14,731 nucleotides of DNA from Treponema sp. (GTDB taxonomy: Bacteria > Spirochaetota > Spirochaetia > Treponematales > Breznakiellaceae): contig JAISOR010000145.1 in the NCBI GenBank assembly GCA_031275535.1, positions 1-14,731 on the forward strand, in the 5' to 3' direction. Shown here piece after piece: positions 1 to 6,850 of this stretch (positions are counted from its first letter, which is position 1; each line of letters starts with the position of its first letter). The translations under genes and the position numbers were made by a program. Below the pieces are notes generated by a model. It was not told the DNA's origin and did not search any database. It was given only the letters and a program-made list of their open reading frames with translations.

Positions 1-35
1 GCATTTCCCAAAACCCGGTTGGTTTTAGGAAATGC
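1..35. repeat. Imperfect palindromic hairpin, first of three
   Basis: Positions 1-14 (GCATTTCCCAAAAC) pair with 22-35 (GTTTTAGGAAATGC) with one mismatch around a 7-nt loop. The arm closely resembles the arm of the hairpin at 85-115 (GCTTTCCCAAAA), so the two look like copies of one palindromic element flanking a third hairpin. The element may continue left of the window. Confidence 0.6.
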
Positions 36-40
36 TCTTG

Positions 41-66
41 AAAAAGCGGTCTAAAGCCCGCTTTTT
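41..66. terminator. Terminator-like hairpin with A-run and T-run
   Basis: AAAAAGCGG (41-49) pairs perfectly with CCGCTTTTT (58-66) around an 8-nt loop. An A tract before and a T tract after a GC-rich core is the form of a bidirectional intrinsic terminator, but the core has only four GC pairs. It lies between two related palindromes, so it may instead be an internal part of a repeat element. It could end a gene lying left of the window. Confidence 0.4.
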
Positions 67-84
67 CCCCCTAAATCTAAGGTT

Positions 85-115
85 GCTTTCCCAAAAACTG
101 AAGTTTTGGGAAAGC
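85..115. repeat. Perfect 12-bp palindromic hairpin overlapping a start codon
   Basis: GCTTTCCCAAAA (85-96) pairs perfectly with TTTTGGGAAAGC (104-115) around a 7-nt loop. Read on the minus strand (GGCTTTCCC.AAAC.TTCAG...) it resembles the elements at 11308 and 13593 (GGCTTGTCC.GAAAC.CTCAG...), so it may belong to the same family. The only in-frame start of the downstream lipoprotein, TTG at 106, lies in the right arm. Confidence 0.6.
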
Positions 116-711
116 CTCACCATTTTCCCCATATCTTTTTGATTCTCTGTGCCGCCGGCTGCGCCCTGCCCTTGGGCGAAGATTACATCATTGAGCGGAC
201 CAACGACAGGGCCGCCCTGGTGATCGCGAATTACGACCTCCAGGTGTATGTCCCCGTGCCCGTGGCGGGGGCCGCCCCCGTAACGGTCCTGAGCCGGGGG
301 GACCTTGAGCTGCGGGCGGTTTGGAAAGACGCGGCGGGTATCGATATAAGCGGAAGCTTGAGCGCCTTTGTCGCCGGGGACGTGTACCAGGCGGACATCA
401 TCATCAGCGCGAAAAACGGCTGGAGCTTTGACCCGGCCGTCAGTTTTCACTATCCCCCGGATTCGGTGGCAAGTCAGCCCGGACCGGATACGGACCCCGC
501 CGTCCGTACCCTGACGACGGTAACCTACCGCGCGGCGGAAGCGGGAAAAATAATCAACCAGGGGGATCTTTCCCCCTATGTCCCGGCGCCGGTTCTGGGG
601 GCGACCCCGGTTATCTCCTTTGCCGCCCTCCAGTATACGGGAACCGTGGACTGGACAGGGGGGGGGCGTCTGACCTCTTCCAGGGAGGAACCGTATACCG
701 GGCGGACGTAA
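106..711 (+). CDS. Lipoprotein N-terminal fragment: signal plus Ig-like modules 1 and start of 2
   Basis: This is the first frame of the interrupted lipoprotein gene, 201 residues. The start is TTG at 106, the only ATG/GTG/TTG in this frame after the stop at 52-54 that leaves a full signal segment. No Shine-Dalgarno is visible and the start sits in a hairpin arm, so the original 5' end may have been replaced by a repeat. The leader is GKPHHFPHIFLILCAAGC; the lipobox is AAGC, acceptable for the relaxed spirochaete rule but without the usual Leu at -3. Module 1 spans nt ~217-546. Module 2 starts at 547 and is cut by the 9-G run: after TGTVDWTG the frame gives an unrelated tail (RLTSSREEPYTGRT), whereas the +1 frame continues ASDLFQGGTVYRADVTLAAAPGYVFG, matching module 4. 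Confidence 0.6.
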   Translation: MGKPHHFPHIFLILCAAGCALPLGEDYIIERTNDRAALVIANYDLQVYVPVPVAGAAPVTVLSRGDLELRAVWKDAAGIDISGSLSAFVAGDVYQADIIISAKNGWSFDPAVSFHYPPDSVASQPGPDTDPAVRTLTTVTYRAAEAGKIINQGDLSPYVPAPVLGATPVISFAALQYTGTVDWTGGGRLTSSREEPYTGRT

Positions 712-1480
712 CCCTGGCGGCGGCGCCGGGCTATGTCTTTGGGGCGGCCCCGGGTTTTTCCCATACCATGGGCACCCCCCAGGGTTTTACCCCTGCCGGC
801 GATTCCGGGGGCTCCTTGAGCATCCTTTTTCCCCCAACCCAGGACGGGAACCTTATCCATCAGCTGGTGATCGGGAATTACGACCTCCAGGCATACGTCC
901 CGGTGCCCGTGACGGGGGCCGCCCCGGTAAAGACGGTGAACCGGGGGGACCTGGACCTGGGGGTGGTCTGGAAGAACGGGACAGGTACCGATATAACCGC
1001 GGGCCTTTCCGCCTTTGCCGCCGGGGAAGTGTACCGGGCGGAGATCACCCTCAGCGCGAAAAACGGCTGGAGCTTTGACCCGGGCCTCAATTTCCAGTAC
1101 CCCCCGGGTTCGGTGGCAAGCCAGCCCGGAGCGGCCGGGGACCCCGCAAGCCGCACCCTGAACGTGCATTACCTGGCGGCGGAGGCGGGAAAAGTCATCG
1201 ACCAGTTTGATCTTTCCCCGTACATCCCGGCGCCGGTCCCGGGGGCGCCGCCGCTTATCTCCTTCGCCGGGGCCCAGTATACGGGAACCGTGTCGTGGAC
1301 CGGGAACCCGGACCTGTTCCGGGGGGAAACGGTCTACACCGCGTCGGTAACCCTGGCGGCGGCGCCGGGCTGGGTCTTCGGGGCCTCCCCGGTTTTTTCC
1401 CGTAGCCCCGGAACCGCCGGGTCTTTTAGCCCCTCCGGGGATTCCGGGGGGGCCCTGGACATCGTCTTCCCCAAAACCCC
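217..1480 (+). repeat. Imperfect ~645-bp tandem duplication inside the lipoprotein gene
   Basis: Nucleotides 217-840 and 864-1480 are copies. Matching landmarks lie at fixed offsets: TTACGACCTCCAG at 231 and 878 (offset 647), GCGCGAAAAACGGCTGG at 407 and 1054 (offset 647), CAGTATACGGGAACCGTG at 631 and 1275 (offset 644). Each copy encodes one pair of Ig-like modules (1+2, 3+4). The strong DNA-level match implies a recent duplication or conversion between copies; modules 5 and 6 are more diverged. Confidence 0.8.
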
Positions 1481-2678
1481 GGCGGCGGCGGTAACCACCA
1501 TCAGTACCCCCATCGACCTGACCTCCCTCGTCCCCGCCCCCGTGGTGGGAAAGACCCCCGCGTCTTCCCTGATCAGCCCCAACCTCCAGTTCAGCGGGAG
1601 CATAAGCTGGACGGAATTAGGAGGGAACAGCATGACGTCAAGCGTTTTCCGGAACGGCAGGGAGTATCGGGCGACAGCGGTGCTGACGGCGGCTCCCGGG
1701 TTCGCCTTCCCCCCGGACCTTTCGACCGCGGATTTCACTCATTCCGGTGCGGATTCCTTATCTTCCACCGGTGCGGCCGTCGAGGTAAGATTCCTCCCAA
1801 CCCTGCCGGGGACCCCCGTATCCAGTTATAATCTGGCGGATTACGTCCCCCTGCCCGAGGCGGGGATAATGCCGGTCTTGGATGGTTCGACGGGGGAGCT
1901 CGCCTTTAGCGTAACCTGGAGTTCCTACGTTTCCCCCCTGGGGTGGGCGCTCGTCCCCGCCGGGGAGGCCTTCCATTGCCGGCAGTACCGGGCGGAGATA
2001 ACCCTCCAGGCAGGGCAGGGGTACCAGTTTGACTTGGGTACCGACTTTACGTACCCCGACGGCGGGACCGTCTATGTGACGGCGAATCAGGACGGGACCG
2101 AGACCCGGCGCGTCACGGTGATATACAAGGAGCTTACCGGCGCCTTCGCGGAGGGGGCGGGGAGCGCCCTGGAGCGGATAAAGACGGCCCAGGCCCGGCC
2201 GGAGTACACGAGCGCCGCTTCCCCCCTCCTGGTGGACCTGTCCCCGGGGGATGAAACCGTGGAGTATAGCGTGGACAGCCTGGGGCTGGACGGGGTAATC
2301 TTGGACACGTCGAGCAGCCCCGCCCATCTCCGGATCGACGGCCGGGGCCGTCGGCTGATCCTCGCCGCCGCGGGCGGCGACCCGGCGATCACCGTGGAGA
2401 ACGGCGTTACCCTCTACCTGCGGGACATCGTCCTGACGGGTACCGCGGACAACGTCGACCCCCTCATCGCGGTAAAAACCGGGGGAACACTGGTTTTTGA
2501 AGACGGCGCGGTCCTCACGGGGAACGGCAAAAGCAGCGCCGTATCCGTGGACGGCGGCGGGACGCTGCTGATGAAGGGGGGGAAATATCCGGCAACAGCT
2601 CCGGCAGCATCAGCACGAGCGGCGGCGGCGTGTATGTTGACTCCGGGGCGGCCTTCACCATGCGGGGCGGGAAGATAA
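768..2678 (+). CDS. Lipoprotein middle fragment: Ig-like modules 2-6 and start of beta-helix
   Basis: This is the second frame of the interrupted gene. An ATG lies at 768, but homology in this frame begins right after the G run (about nt 666), so 768 is not likely to be a true start and has no ribosome-binding site. It carries the end of module 2, module 3 (864-1190), module 4 (1191-1480), module 5 (~1495-1810) and module 6 (~1815-2139). A linker (AEGAGSALERIKTAQ...) leads to the first beta-helix turns (LRIDGRGRRLIL, AITVENGVTLYLRDIVLTG, LVFEDGAVLTGNG, GGGTLLMKGG). After the 7-G run the frame degenerates into a low-complexity Ala/Arg/Pro tail, while the +1 frame reads on as EISGNSSGSISTSGGGVYVDSG. 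Confidence 0.6.
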   Translation: MGTPQGFTPAGDSGGSLSILFPPTQDGNLIHQLVIGNYDLQAYVPVPVTGAAPVKTVNRGDLDLGVVWKNGTGTDITAGLSAFAAGEVYRAEITLSAKNGWSFDPGLNFQYPPGSVASQPGAAGDPASRTLNVHYLAAEAGKVIDQFDLSPYIPAPVPGAPPLISFAGAQYTGTVSWTGNPDLFRGETVYTASVTLAAAPGWVFGASPVFSRSPGTAGSFSPSGDSGGALDIVFPKTPAAAVTTISTPIDLTSLVPAPVVGKTPASSLISPNLQFSGSISWTELGGNSMTSSVFRNGREYRATAVLTAAPGFAFPPDLSTADFTHSGADSLSSTGAAVEVRFLPTLPGTPVSSYNLADYVPLPEAGIMPVLDGSTGELAFSVTWSSYVSPLGWALVPAGEAFHCRQYRAEITLQAGQGYQFDLGTDFTYPDGGTVYVTANQDGTETRRVTVIYKELTGAFAEGAGSALERIKTAQARPEYTSAASPLLVDLSPGDETVEYSVDSLGLDGVILDTSSSPAHLRIDGRGRRLILAAAGGDPAITVENGVTLYLRDIVLTGTADNVDPLIAVKTGGTLVFEDGAVLTGNGKSSAVSVDGGGTLLMKGGKYPATAPAASARAAAACMLTPGRPSPCGAGR

Positions 2679-3112
2679 GCGGCAACATCCTATCCGGCAG
2701 CGGAAATAACGGCGGCGGCGTGTATATAAGCGGCGGGAACTTCACCATGAAGGACGGGATCATATCCGGCAATAGCGGAATATACGGCGGCGGCGTGTAT
2801 CATCACGGCGCGGGGGCCTTCACCATGACAGGCGGGCAAATAACCGGATGCACCGCCAGTTCTGGCGGCGGCGTATATTTGAATGCCGGCGGCACCTACT
2901 CGTTCAACAAAACCGGGGGGACCATTTATGGCGGTAGTTCGATCCACACCCCGGGCAGTTCCGAAAACCGCGCCTCGACCAAAGGCCATACGGTTTACCT
3001 TCAAAGTGGTGCAAGGTACTTTAATTCGACTGCGGGTCCGGAGGTTACCATCTACGCCAATAATGGGGGCAGCGGCTCCTCGGCGACATTCCCTTTTGGT
3101 TGGTTGCCGTGA
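2630..3112 (+). CDS. Lipoprotein C-terminal fragment: beta-helix repeats
   Basis: This is the third frame of the interrupted gene. The GTG at 2630 is only the first start-like codon; homology begins at about 2583 directly after the 7-G run. It holds repeats of the type GGGVYxxxGxFTMxxGxISGN (GGGVYVDSGAAFTMRGGKISGN, GGGVYISGGNFTMKDGIISGN, GGGVYHHGAGAFTMTGGQITG, GGGVYLNAGGTYSFNKTGGTIYG). This pattern is typical of right-handed parallel beta-helices of secreted or surface proteins. The protein ends with GSGSSATFPFGWLP and has no autotransporter barrel or sorting motif, so attachment would rely on the N-terminal lipid. It is unlikely to be made alone. Confidence 0.55.
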   Translation: MYVDSGAAFTMRGGKISGNILSGSGNNGGGVYISGGNFTMKDGIISGNSGIYGGGVYHHGAGAFTMTGGQITGCTASSGGGVYLNAGGTYSFNKTGGTIYGGSSIHTPGSSENRASTKGHTVYLQSGARYFNSTAGPEVTIYANNGGSGSSATFPFGWLP

Positions 3113-3116
3113 ATTT

Positions 3117-4373
3117 TTACCCGGTAAACAGGTCCCGGAAAAAGAGCCGGACGGTATCCCAGAGCCGCTTGAAAAAGCCCCCCTCCGGAATGTCCGAGGC
3201 GGCGGCCAGGGGGACGCGCCGCAGCTCCCCCGCCGTGTCAAAGAGGACCAGTTCCCCCAGGGGGGCGCCGGCGCTTACCGGGGCGATCACCGGATCCCGC
3301 ACCGCGATTTCCCAGCGGAGCCCCCCTCCCCGGCCAATGAGGGCGGTACATTCCAGGGCTTCCCCGGGGATCAGTTCCAGGGCGTTTTCTTTACCCTTCC
3401 AGACCCGCGCCGGGGGAATGACCGGGGGAGGGGGCCGTAAGGTTTTATAGCGGGTAAAGGCCCAGGTAAGGAGTTTTTCCCCGTCGGCGTCCCGGATCCG
3501 GTCCCCGCCGTATTCCGCCGGGGCCCCCAGGATCACCGCGATAAAACGGGTCCCCCCCCGTTCCGCGGTCAGGGCGATGTGGTAGCCCGCCTCGTCGATG
3601 TAACCTGTTTTAAGGCCGTCCACCCCTTGGATCCGGTCCAGCAGGGTATTGCGGTTGCGCTGGATTATGGTATTGGGCCGGTTCCGGAAGGCCTCCCCCA
3701 CATTGGCCGGTTTTGGGTAGGCAAACTCCCGTACCGAATGGAGTTCCCCCAGAGTTTCCGGGTGGATCCTGAGGTATTCCCGGCAGAACAGGGCGAATTC
3801 CCGGGCGGTGGTGATATTATATTCGGATATTCCCGAAGGCTCGGTAAACCGGGTTTTGGTCAGTCCCAGGAGACGAGCCTCCCGGTTCATCTCCCGGGTA
3901 AAATCCTCCACCGTGGGGAAAAAGAGGAGGGCCGCTGCCGCGGCGGCATCGTTTCCCGAAGGGACCGCCAGCCCCAGGAGCAGTTCCCGGATGCTTGCCC
4001 GCTGCCCCGGCCCGATAAACATCAGGCTTGACCGGGGGGGCTGGTTCGCGGCCCAGCTTTCCCGGGGCAGTTCCCGGACCTCCTCCAGGGAGAGCCCCCG
4101 GGCGGCAGCCTCCCGCAGGACCAGATGGATGGTCATCAGTTTGGTCAGGGACGCGGGGGGAATCTCCTCGTCCATGTTTTTCCCGTAAAGGATGGTTCCC
4201 GTCACGGCGTCCATCACCACCGCGGCCCGGGAACCGATATCCGGGGCGTCCAGGACGGGATCCAACGCCGCCGCGGTAAAGGGATACAGGAGCAGGGATA
4301 TAACACAGAGCCAGGCTCTTTTTTGAGCCCGGCAAAGGGGCATACCTAACGCTGAAAATGAGAATTTGATCAA
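3117..4373 (-). CDS. dacA: D-alanyl-D-alanine carboxypeptidase (low-molecular-weight PBP, peptidase S11)
   Basis: Serine enzyme that removes the terminal D-Ala from peptidoglycan pentapeptides outside the cytoplasmic membrane, limiting cross-linking. All three active-site motifs are visible: S75-L-T-K78 (PASLTKLMT), S139-G-N141 (VPSGN) and K255-T-G257 (GLKTGYID). A signal peptide (RAQKRAWLCVISLLLYPFTAAA) precedes the mature enzyme. The C-terminal stretch FFKRLWDTVRLFFRDLFTG looks like the amphipathic anchor typical of the family. At 418 residues the length is normal. The TTG at 4373 is chosen because GGAGG (plus-strand 4379-4383) lies 5 nt upstream; an ATG at 4343 would give a shorter signal peptide but has a poor ribosome-binding site. 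It is convergent with the lipoprotein gene and divergent from nagA. The symbol is by family only; it could equally be called dacF. Confidence 0.93.
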   Translation of the reverse strand: MIKFSFSALGMPLCRAQKRAWLCVISLLLYPFTAAALDPVLDAPDIGSRAAVVMDAVTGTILYGKNMDEEIPPASLTKLMTIHLVLREAAARGLSLEEVRELPRESWAANQPPRSSLMFIGPGQRASIRELLLGLAVPSGNDAAAAAALLFFPTVEDFTREMNREARLLGLTKTRFTEPSGISEYNITTAREFALFCREYLRIHPETLGELHSVREFAYPKPANVGEAFRNRPNTIIQRNRNTLLDRIQGVDGLKTGYIDEAGYHIALTAERGGTRFIAVILGAPAEYGGDRIRDADGEKLLTWAFTRYKTLRPPPPVIPPARVWKGKENALELIPGEALECTALIGRGGGLRWEIAVRDPVIAPVSAGAPLGELVLFDTAGELRRVPLAAASDIPEGGFFKRLWDTVRLFFRDLFTG

Positions 4374-4436
4374 ATAACCCTCCCTTTCTTACCCAATATA
4401 GTATATATTTTAAGTATCTTGTATAGAGGAGTGTCC
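4364..4436. promoter_or_regulatory. AT-rich divergent promoter region between dacA and nagA
   Basis: This gap must hold the promoters of two divergent genes. TATAGT at 4397-4402 (plus) and TATACT at 4405-4400 (minus) are good -10 candidates that overlap, so the two promoters may compete; neither has a convincing -35 at 16-18 bp. A perfect 12-bp palindrome, ATTTGATCAAAT (4364-4375), covers the TTG start of dacA and could be an operator. The nagA ribosome-binding site AGGAG is at 4427-4431, 5 nt before its ATG. Confidence 0.4.
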
Positions 4437-5606
4437 ATGACCCCTATCTGTCTGCATAATGGGACGGTGATGACCGGTTTTGCCGTTATGGAACAAACCG
4501 CGGTGTTAGTCGAGGACGGTTTGGTGGCGGATGTTTTTTCAAAGAAACGGTTTGACCAAAAACATTTTGGGCCGGATGTCAAAGTTATTGACGTAAACGG
4601 CGCCTATATAGCCCCCGGCTTTATCGACACCCATATCCACGGTTTCGGCGGGTACGGGACCGAAGACGCCTCGGCGGAGTCGGTGCTGGAGATGTCCCGG
4701 ATCCTCGTCCAATACGGGGTAACCGCCTTTAACCCTACCCTGTACCCGACGGAGGCCGGGGCCATGCTGGAGGCGGTTTCCCGGATCACCTCCGCCATCG
4801 GCAAAGAAACCGGGGCCCGGATCATGGGGCTGCATTTGGAGGGCCCCTTTCTTTCGCCGGACCGGCTGGGGGTTCAACGGCCGGAAACCCTTAAGCAGGT
4901 GGATATCTCCTTTATGGAACAGCTCTGGGAGGCCTCCGGGGGGCATATCGTTAACATGACGGTAGCCCCGGAAATTAAGGGGATGCGGGAACTGGCCCTG
5001 TTTTGCATCAAAAAAGGGATCGTCCTCCAGGCGGGGCATACCGACGCCAAATATGAAAACATGGTGGAGGGTATGCAGGCGGGGATCCTTCATTCCACCC
5101 ATCTGTTTAACGCCATGAGCAAGCTGGATCACCGTAATCCCAACGCCGTGGGGGCCGTCCTTATCCACCCTGAGATGTCCTGTGAAATTATCGCCGACGG
5201 CTGCCACGTACACCCGGATCTTTTCAAGCTGCTCCGGCGGGATAAGCCCATTGATAAGATAGTGCTGGTTACCGACGGGCTCAAACCAACCGAACAGAAG
5301 GGGGGGCCCTTCTACGCCAATGGGGAAGAGGTGGTTTTCCATGACGGGGTTTTTCACCGGAAGCTGGACGACGTGATTGCCGGGTCCGCCCTGACCATGA
5401 TCCAGGGGATCAAAAACCTGGTCGCCTTTGGATTCAGCCTGGAAGACGCGGTACGGACCGCCGGTTCCAATCCCGCCCGGGTGATGCGCTATACCCGGAA
5501 GGGTTCGATTATCCCGGGGCAGGACGCGGATCTGGTTGTTTTTGACCGGGAGTTTACTATTTTAGTATCCCTCGTGGGGGGGGTCATTAAAAAAAAGAGC
5601 CTATAG
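4437..5606 (+). CDS. nagA: N-acetylglucosamine-6-phosphate deacetylase
   Basis: Cytoplasmic amidohydrolase converting GlcNAc-6-P to glucosamine-6-P and acetate; its product is the substrate of the next gene. Visible family residues: H66-x-H68 in GFIDTHIHG, metal ligand E135 in GLHLEGPFLSP, H201 in QAGHTDA, H222 in HSTHLFNAM, substrate-contact H257 in DGCHVHP, and catalytic D280 in VLVTDGL. At 389 residues it has the usual length. The ATG at 4437 is preferred over an in-frame TTG at 4419 because AGGAG lies 5 nt upstream of it. It is followed after 14 nt by nagB, so they form an operon for using imported GlcNAc or recycled wall sugars. An 8-G run (5576-5583) near the 3' end is in frame here, encoding LVGGV. 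Confidence 0.95.
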   Translation: MTPICLHNGTVMTGFAVMEQTAVLVEDGLVADVFSKKRFDQKHFGPDVKVIDVNGAYIAPGFIDTHIHGFGGYGTEDASAESVLEMSRILVQYGVTAFNPTLYPTEAGAMLEAVSRITSAIGKETGARIMGLHLEGPFLSPDRLGVQRPETLKQVDISFMEQLWEASGGHIVNMTVAPEIKGMRELALFCIKKGIVLQAGHTDAKYENMVEGMQAGILHSTHLFNAMSKLDHRNPNAVGAVLIHPEMSCEIIADGCHVHPDLFKLLRRDKPIDKIVLVTDGLKPTEQKGGPFYANGEEVVFHDGVFHRKLDDVIAGSALTMIQGIKNLVAFGFSLEDAVRTAGSNPARVMRYTRKGSIIPGQDADLVVFDREFTILVSLVGGVIKKKSL

Positions 5607-5620
5607 AATAAGGAGATGCC

Positions 5621-6406
5621 ATGCGTTTGATTATCGAGAAGGATTATGAAACGGCAAGCCGCTGGGGGGCGGCGTATATCGCCAAACGGATCAAGGACTT
5701 TGCCCCCCGTCAGGATAACCCCTTTGTCCTGGGCCTTCCTACCGGATCCAGCCCCCTGGGCATCTATAAAGAGCTGATACGGATCCACCGGGAGGAAGGG
5801 CTTTCCTTTGCCCGGGTGGTTACCTTCAATATGGATGAATACGCGGGCTTAGACGGTAACCATCCCCAGAGTTACCACCGGTTTATGTGGGACAATTTTT
5901 TCAGCCATATCGATATACCCCGGGACCATGTCCATATCCTCAACGGTATGGCCCCTGATTTGGCCGGGGAATGTAATGCCTACGAGGAAGCGATTGCCTC
6001 CTATGGAGGGATAGAGCTGTTTCTGGGAGGGATGGGCGCGGACGGGCATATCGCCTTTAACGAACCCGGTTCCTCCCTGCGCTCCCGGACCCGGGTCAAG
6101 ACCCTTACCCGGGACACCAGGATCGCCAACGCCCGTTTTTTCGAGGGGGACCTCGGCCGGGTCCCGTCTCTGGCCCTGACCGTGGGGGTCGGCACCGTGA
6201 TGGATGCCCGGGAGGTGTTGATCATCGTCAACGGCCGTCACAAGGCCCGGGCCCTCCAGGCCGCGGTGGAGGGGGGCGTAAACCATATGTGGACCCTTTC
6301 CTGTCTCCAGATGCACCCCCGGGCGATCATCCTCTGCGACGAAGATGCCACCGAGGAGCTCAAGGTCGGGACCGTCCGCTATTTCAAGGATATCGAAGGC
6401 CGCTAG
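5621..6406 (+). CDS. nagB: Glucosamine-6-phosphate deaminase
   Basis: Converts glucosamine-6-P to fructose-6-P plus ammonia in the cytoplasm, feeding glycolysis. At 261 residues it aligns with Escherichia coli NagB almost without gaps: catalytic D72 (FNMDEYAGL), D141, H143 and E148 ([11 protein letters not shown]), phosphate loop LPTGSSP, and the end [10 protein letters not shown]. Residues used for allosteric GlcNAc-6-P binding in the E. coli enzyme (R158, K160 and Y254) are also present, so allosteric control by the nagA substrate is plausible. The start has AGGAG at 5611-5615, 5 nt before the ATG. The stop codon (6404-6406) is overlapped by the first bases of an inverted-repeat element, so DNA just downstream has been rearranged. 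Confidence 0.96.
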   Translation: MRLIIEKDYETASRWGAAYIAKRIKDFAPRQDNPFVLGLPTGSSPLGIYKELIRIHREEGLSFARVVTFNMDEYAGLDGNHPQSYHRFMWDNFFSHIDIPRDHVHILNGMAPDLAGECNAYEEAIASYGGIELFLGGMGADGHIAFNEPGSSLRSRTRVKTLTRDTRIANARFFEGDLGRVPSLALTVGVGTVMDAREVLIIVNGRHKARALQAAVEGGVNHMWTLSCLQMHPRAIILCDEDATEELKVGTVRYFKDIEGR

Positions 6407-6470
6407 GAGCCTGTTGCACTTGTGGATTTTTTGCATATATATGCAAAAAATCCTCGATTATCGGGCTCCT
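6405..6470. repeat. Nested inverted repeat with a 30-bp perfect palindrome
   Basis: AGGAGCC (6405-6411) pairs with GGCTCCT (6464-6470). Inside lies a perfect 30-bp palindrome, 6424-6453, whose left half is GGATTTTTTGCATAT. The unit starts inside the nagB stop codon. It may act as the nagB transcription terminator (T-rich arm) but looks like a small mobile or palindromic element, or the terminal part of the IS remnant next to it. Confidence 0.6.
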
Positions 6471-6474
6471 TTAT

Positions 6475-6546
6475 GCAGTTTGCAGGGTATAAAAATTCAC
6501 TTTCGTGAATTTTTATACGATTTTGCGCTAAAGCGCAACAAACTGC
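6475..6546. repeat. Compound inverted repeat: outer stem enclosing two hairpins
   Basis: GCAGTTTG (6475-6482) pairs with CAAACTGC (6539-6546). Enclosed are a 14-bp perfect stem (GTATAAAAATTCAC at 6487-6500 with 6505-6518, loop TTTC) and a short hairpin TTGCGCT/AGCGCAA (6523-6529 with 6532-6538). The result is a cloverleaf-like three-way junction. It is not tRNA-like in sequence. It sits beyond the conserved end of the IS transposase remnant. Confidence 0.6.
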
Positions 6547-6554
6547 TAGCGGGT

Positions 6555-6590
6555 TGTTCAGACTAAGGGCTTGTCCCTTAATAACAAGCG
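6555..6590. repeat. Third stem-loop of the nested inverted-repeat block
   Basis: TAAGGG (6564-6569) pairs with CCCTTA (6575-6580) around loop CTTGT, and TTGTT and AACAA pair outside it. It contains AAGGGCTTGTCC, also present exactly at 8738-8749, and GGCTTGTCC, the leading bases of the dispersed elements at 11308 and (with one change) 13593. Confidence 0.5.
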
Positions 6591-6850
6591 CTTTGCGGAA
6601 GGCGATGAAGGCACACGCGAACATAGGCAGCCCAAGATATGAACTTTCCAATTTCTCATAGCGGACCAGTATTTTGCGAAAACGGTTCATCCACAAGCGG
6701 GCGGCTTCCACGCTCTACCGCCGCGCCTTGAATTCCCGATGGTGTTCCTGCTCTCCGTTTTCTTCCCCCCGGCTCTTGATGTGGGGAACCAAAGGAACGC
6801 CGGCGGTTCCCGGTTAAATTCCTCCTTTATGTTTATATACGCCGGCCCTG
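6585..6850 (-). pseudogene. Decayed 3' end of an IS5-family-like transposase
   Basis: On the minus strand the pieces HIKSRGEENGEQEHHREFKARR and SVEAARLWMNRFRKILVRYEK followed by LESSYLGLPMFACAFIAFRKALVI are readable. They match the C-terminal part of IS5-type DDE transposases (RRW-VE...WLNRFRKLLVRYEK...ACAFIAFRK). A stop (TAG at 6717-6715) replaces the Trp expected in RRW-S-VE, and a frameshift lies near 6800, upstream of which INIKEEFNREPPAF may continue the protein. The N-terminal half and its DDE residues are missing, as the sequence runs into argS at 6931. Family assignment is from remembered motifs; IS boundaries are not certain. Confidence 0.7.

Larger units (their letters stand above)
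106..3112 (+). pseudogene. Frame-interrupted (possibly phase-variable) modular surface lipoprotein gene
   Basis: Three consecutive reading frames make one protein if a single G is added to each of two G runs, 658-666 (9 G) and 2576-2582 (7 G). The joined product of about 1,000 residues would have a lipoprotein-type signal (hydrophobic FPHIFLILCAAGC, Cys as lipidation site), six Ig-like modules of about 95-110 residues (nt 217-2139) and a right-handed beta-helix with GGGVY...FTMxGGxISGN turns (nt ~2250-3100). The module type (YVPxPV, YTGTVxW, VYxAxVTLxAxxGWxF, FPxT end) is common in large treponemal surface proteins. Homology runs across both breaks, which shows these were one gene. The state could be phase variation by G-run slippage, true decay, or homopolymer miscalls. 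It ends 4 bp from the convergent carboxypeptidase gene. Confidence 0.75.

Noticed and set aside
25..450. Minus-strand reading frame opposite the lipoprotein start
   Set aside because: It is the shadow of the coding strand and its C-terminus is made of the hairpin repeats; no family motif or ribosome-binding site.
6475..6546. Cloverleaf-like fold as a tRNA or integron attC site
   Set aside because: No anticodon loop or T-loop sequence, and no attC core sites (GTTRRRY/RYYYAAC) at the ends.
6289..6566. Plus-strand frames running out of nagB into the repeat block
   Set aside because: They start inside nagB in another frame and their ends are palindromic repeat DNA.
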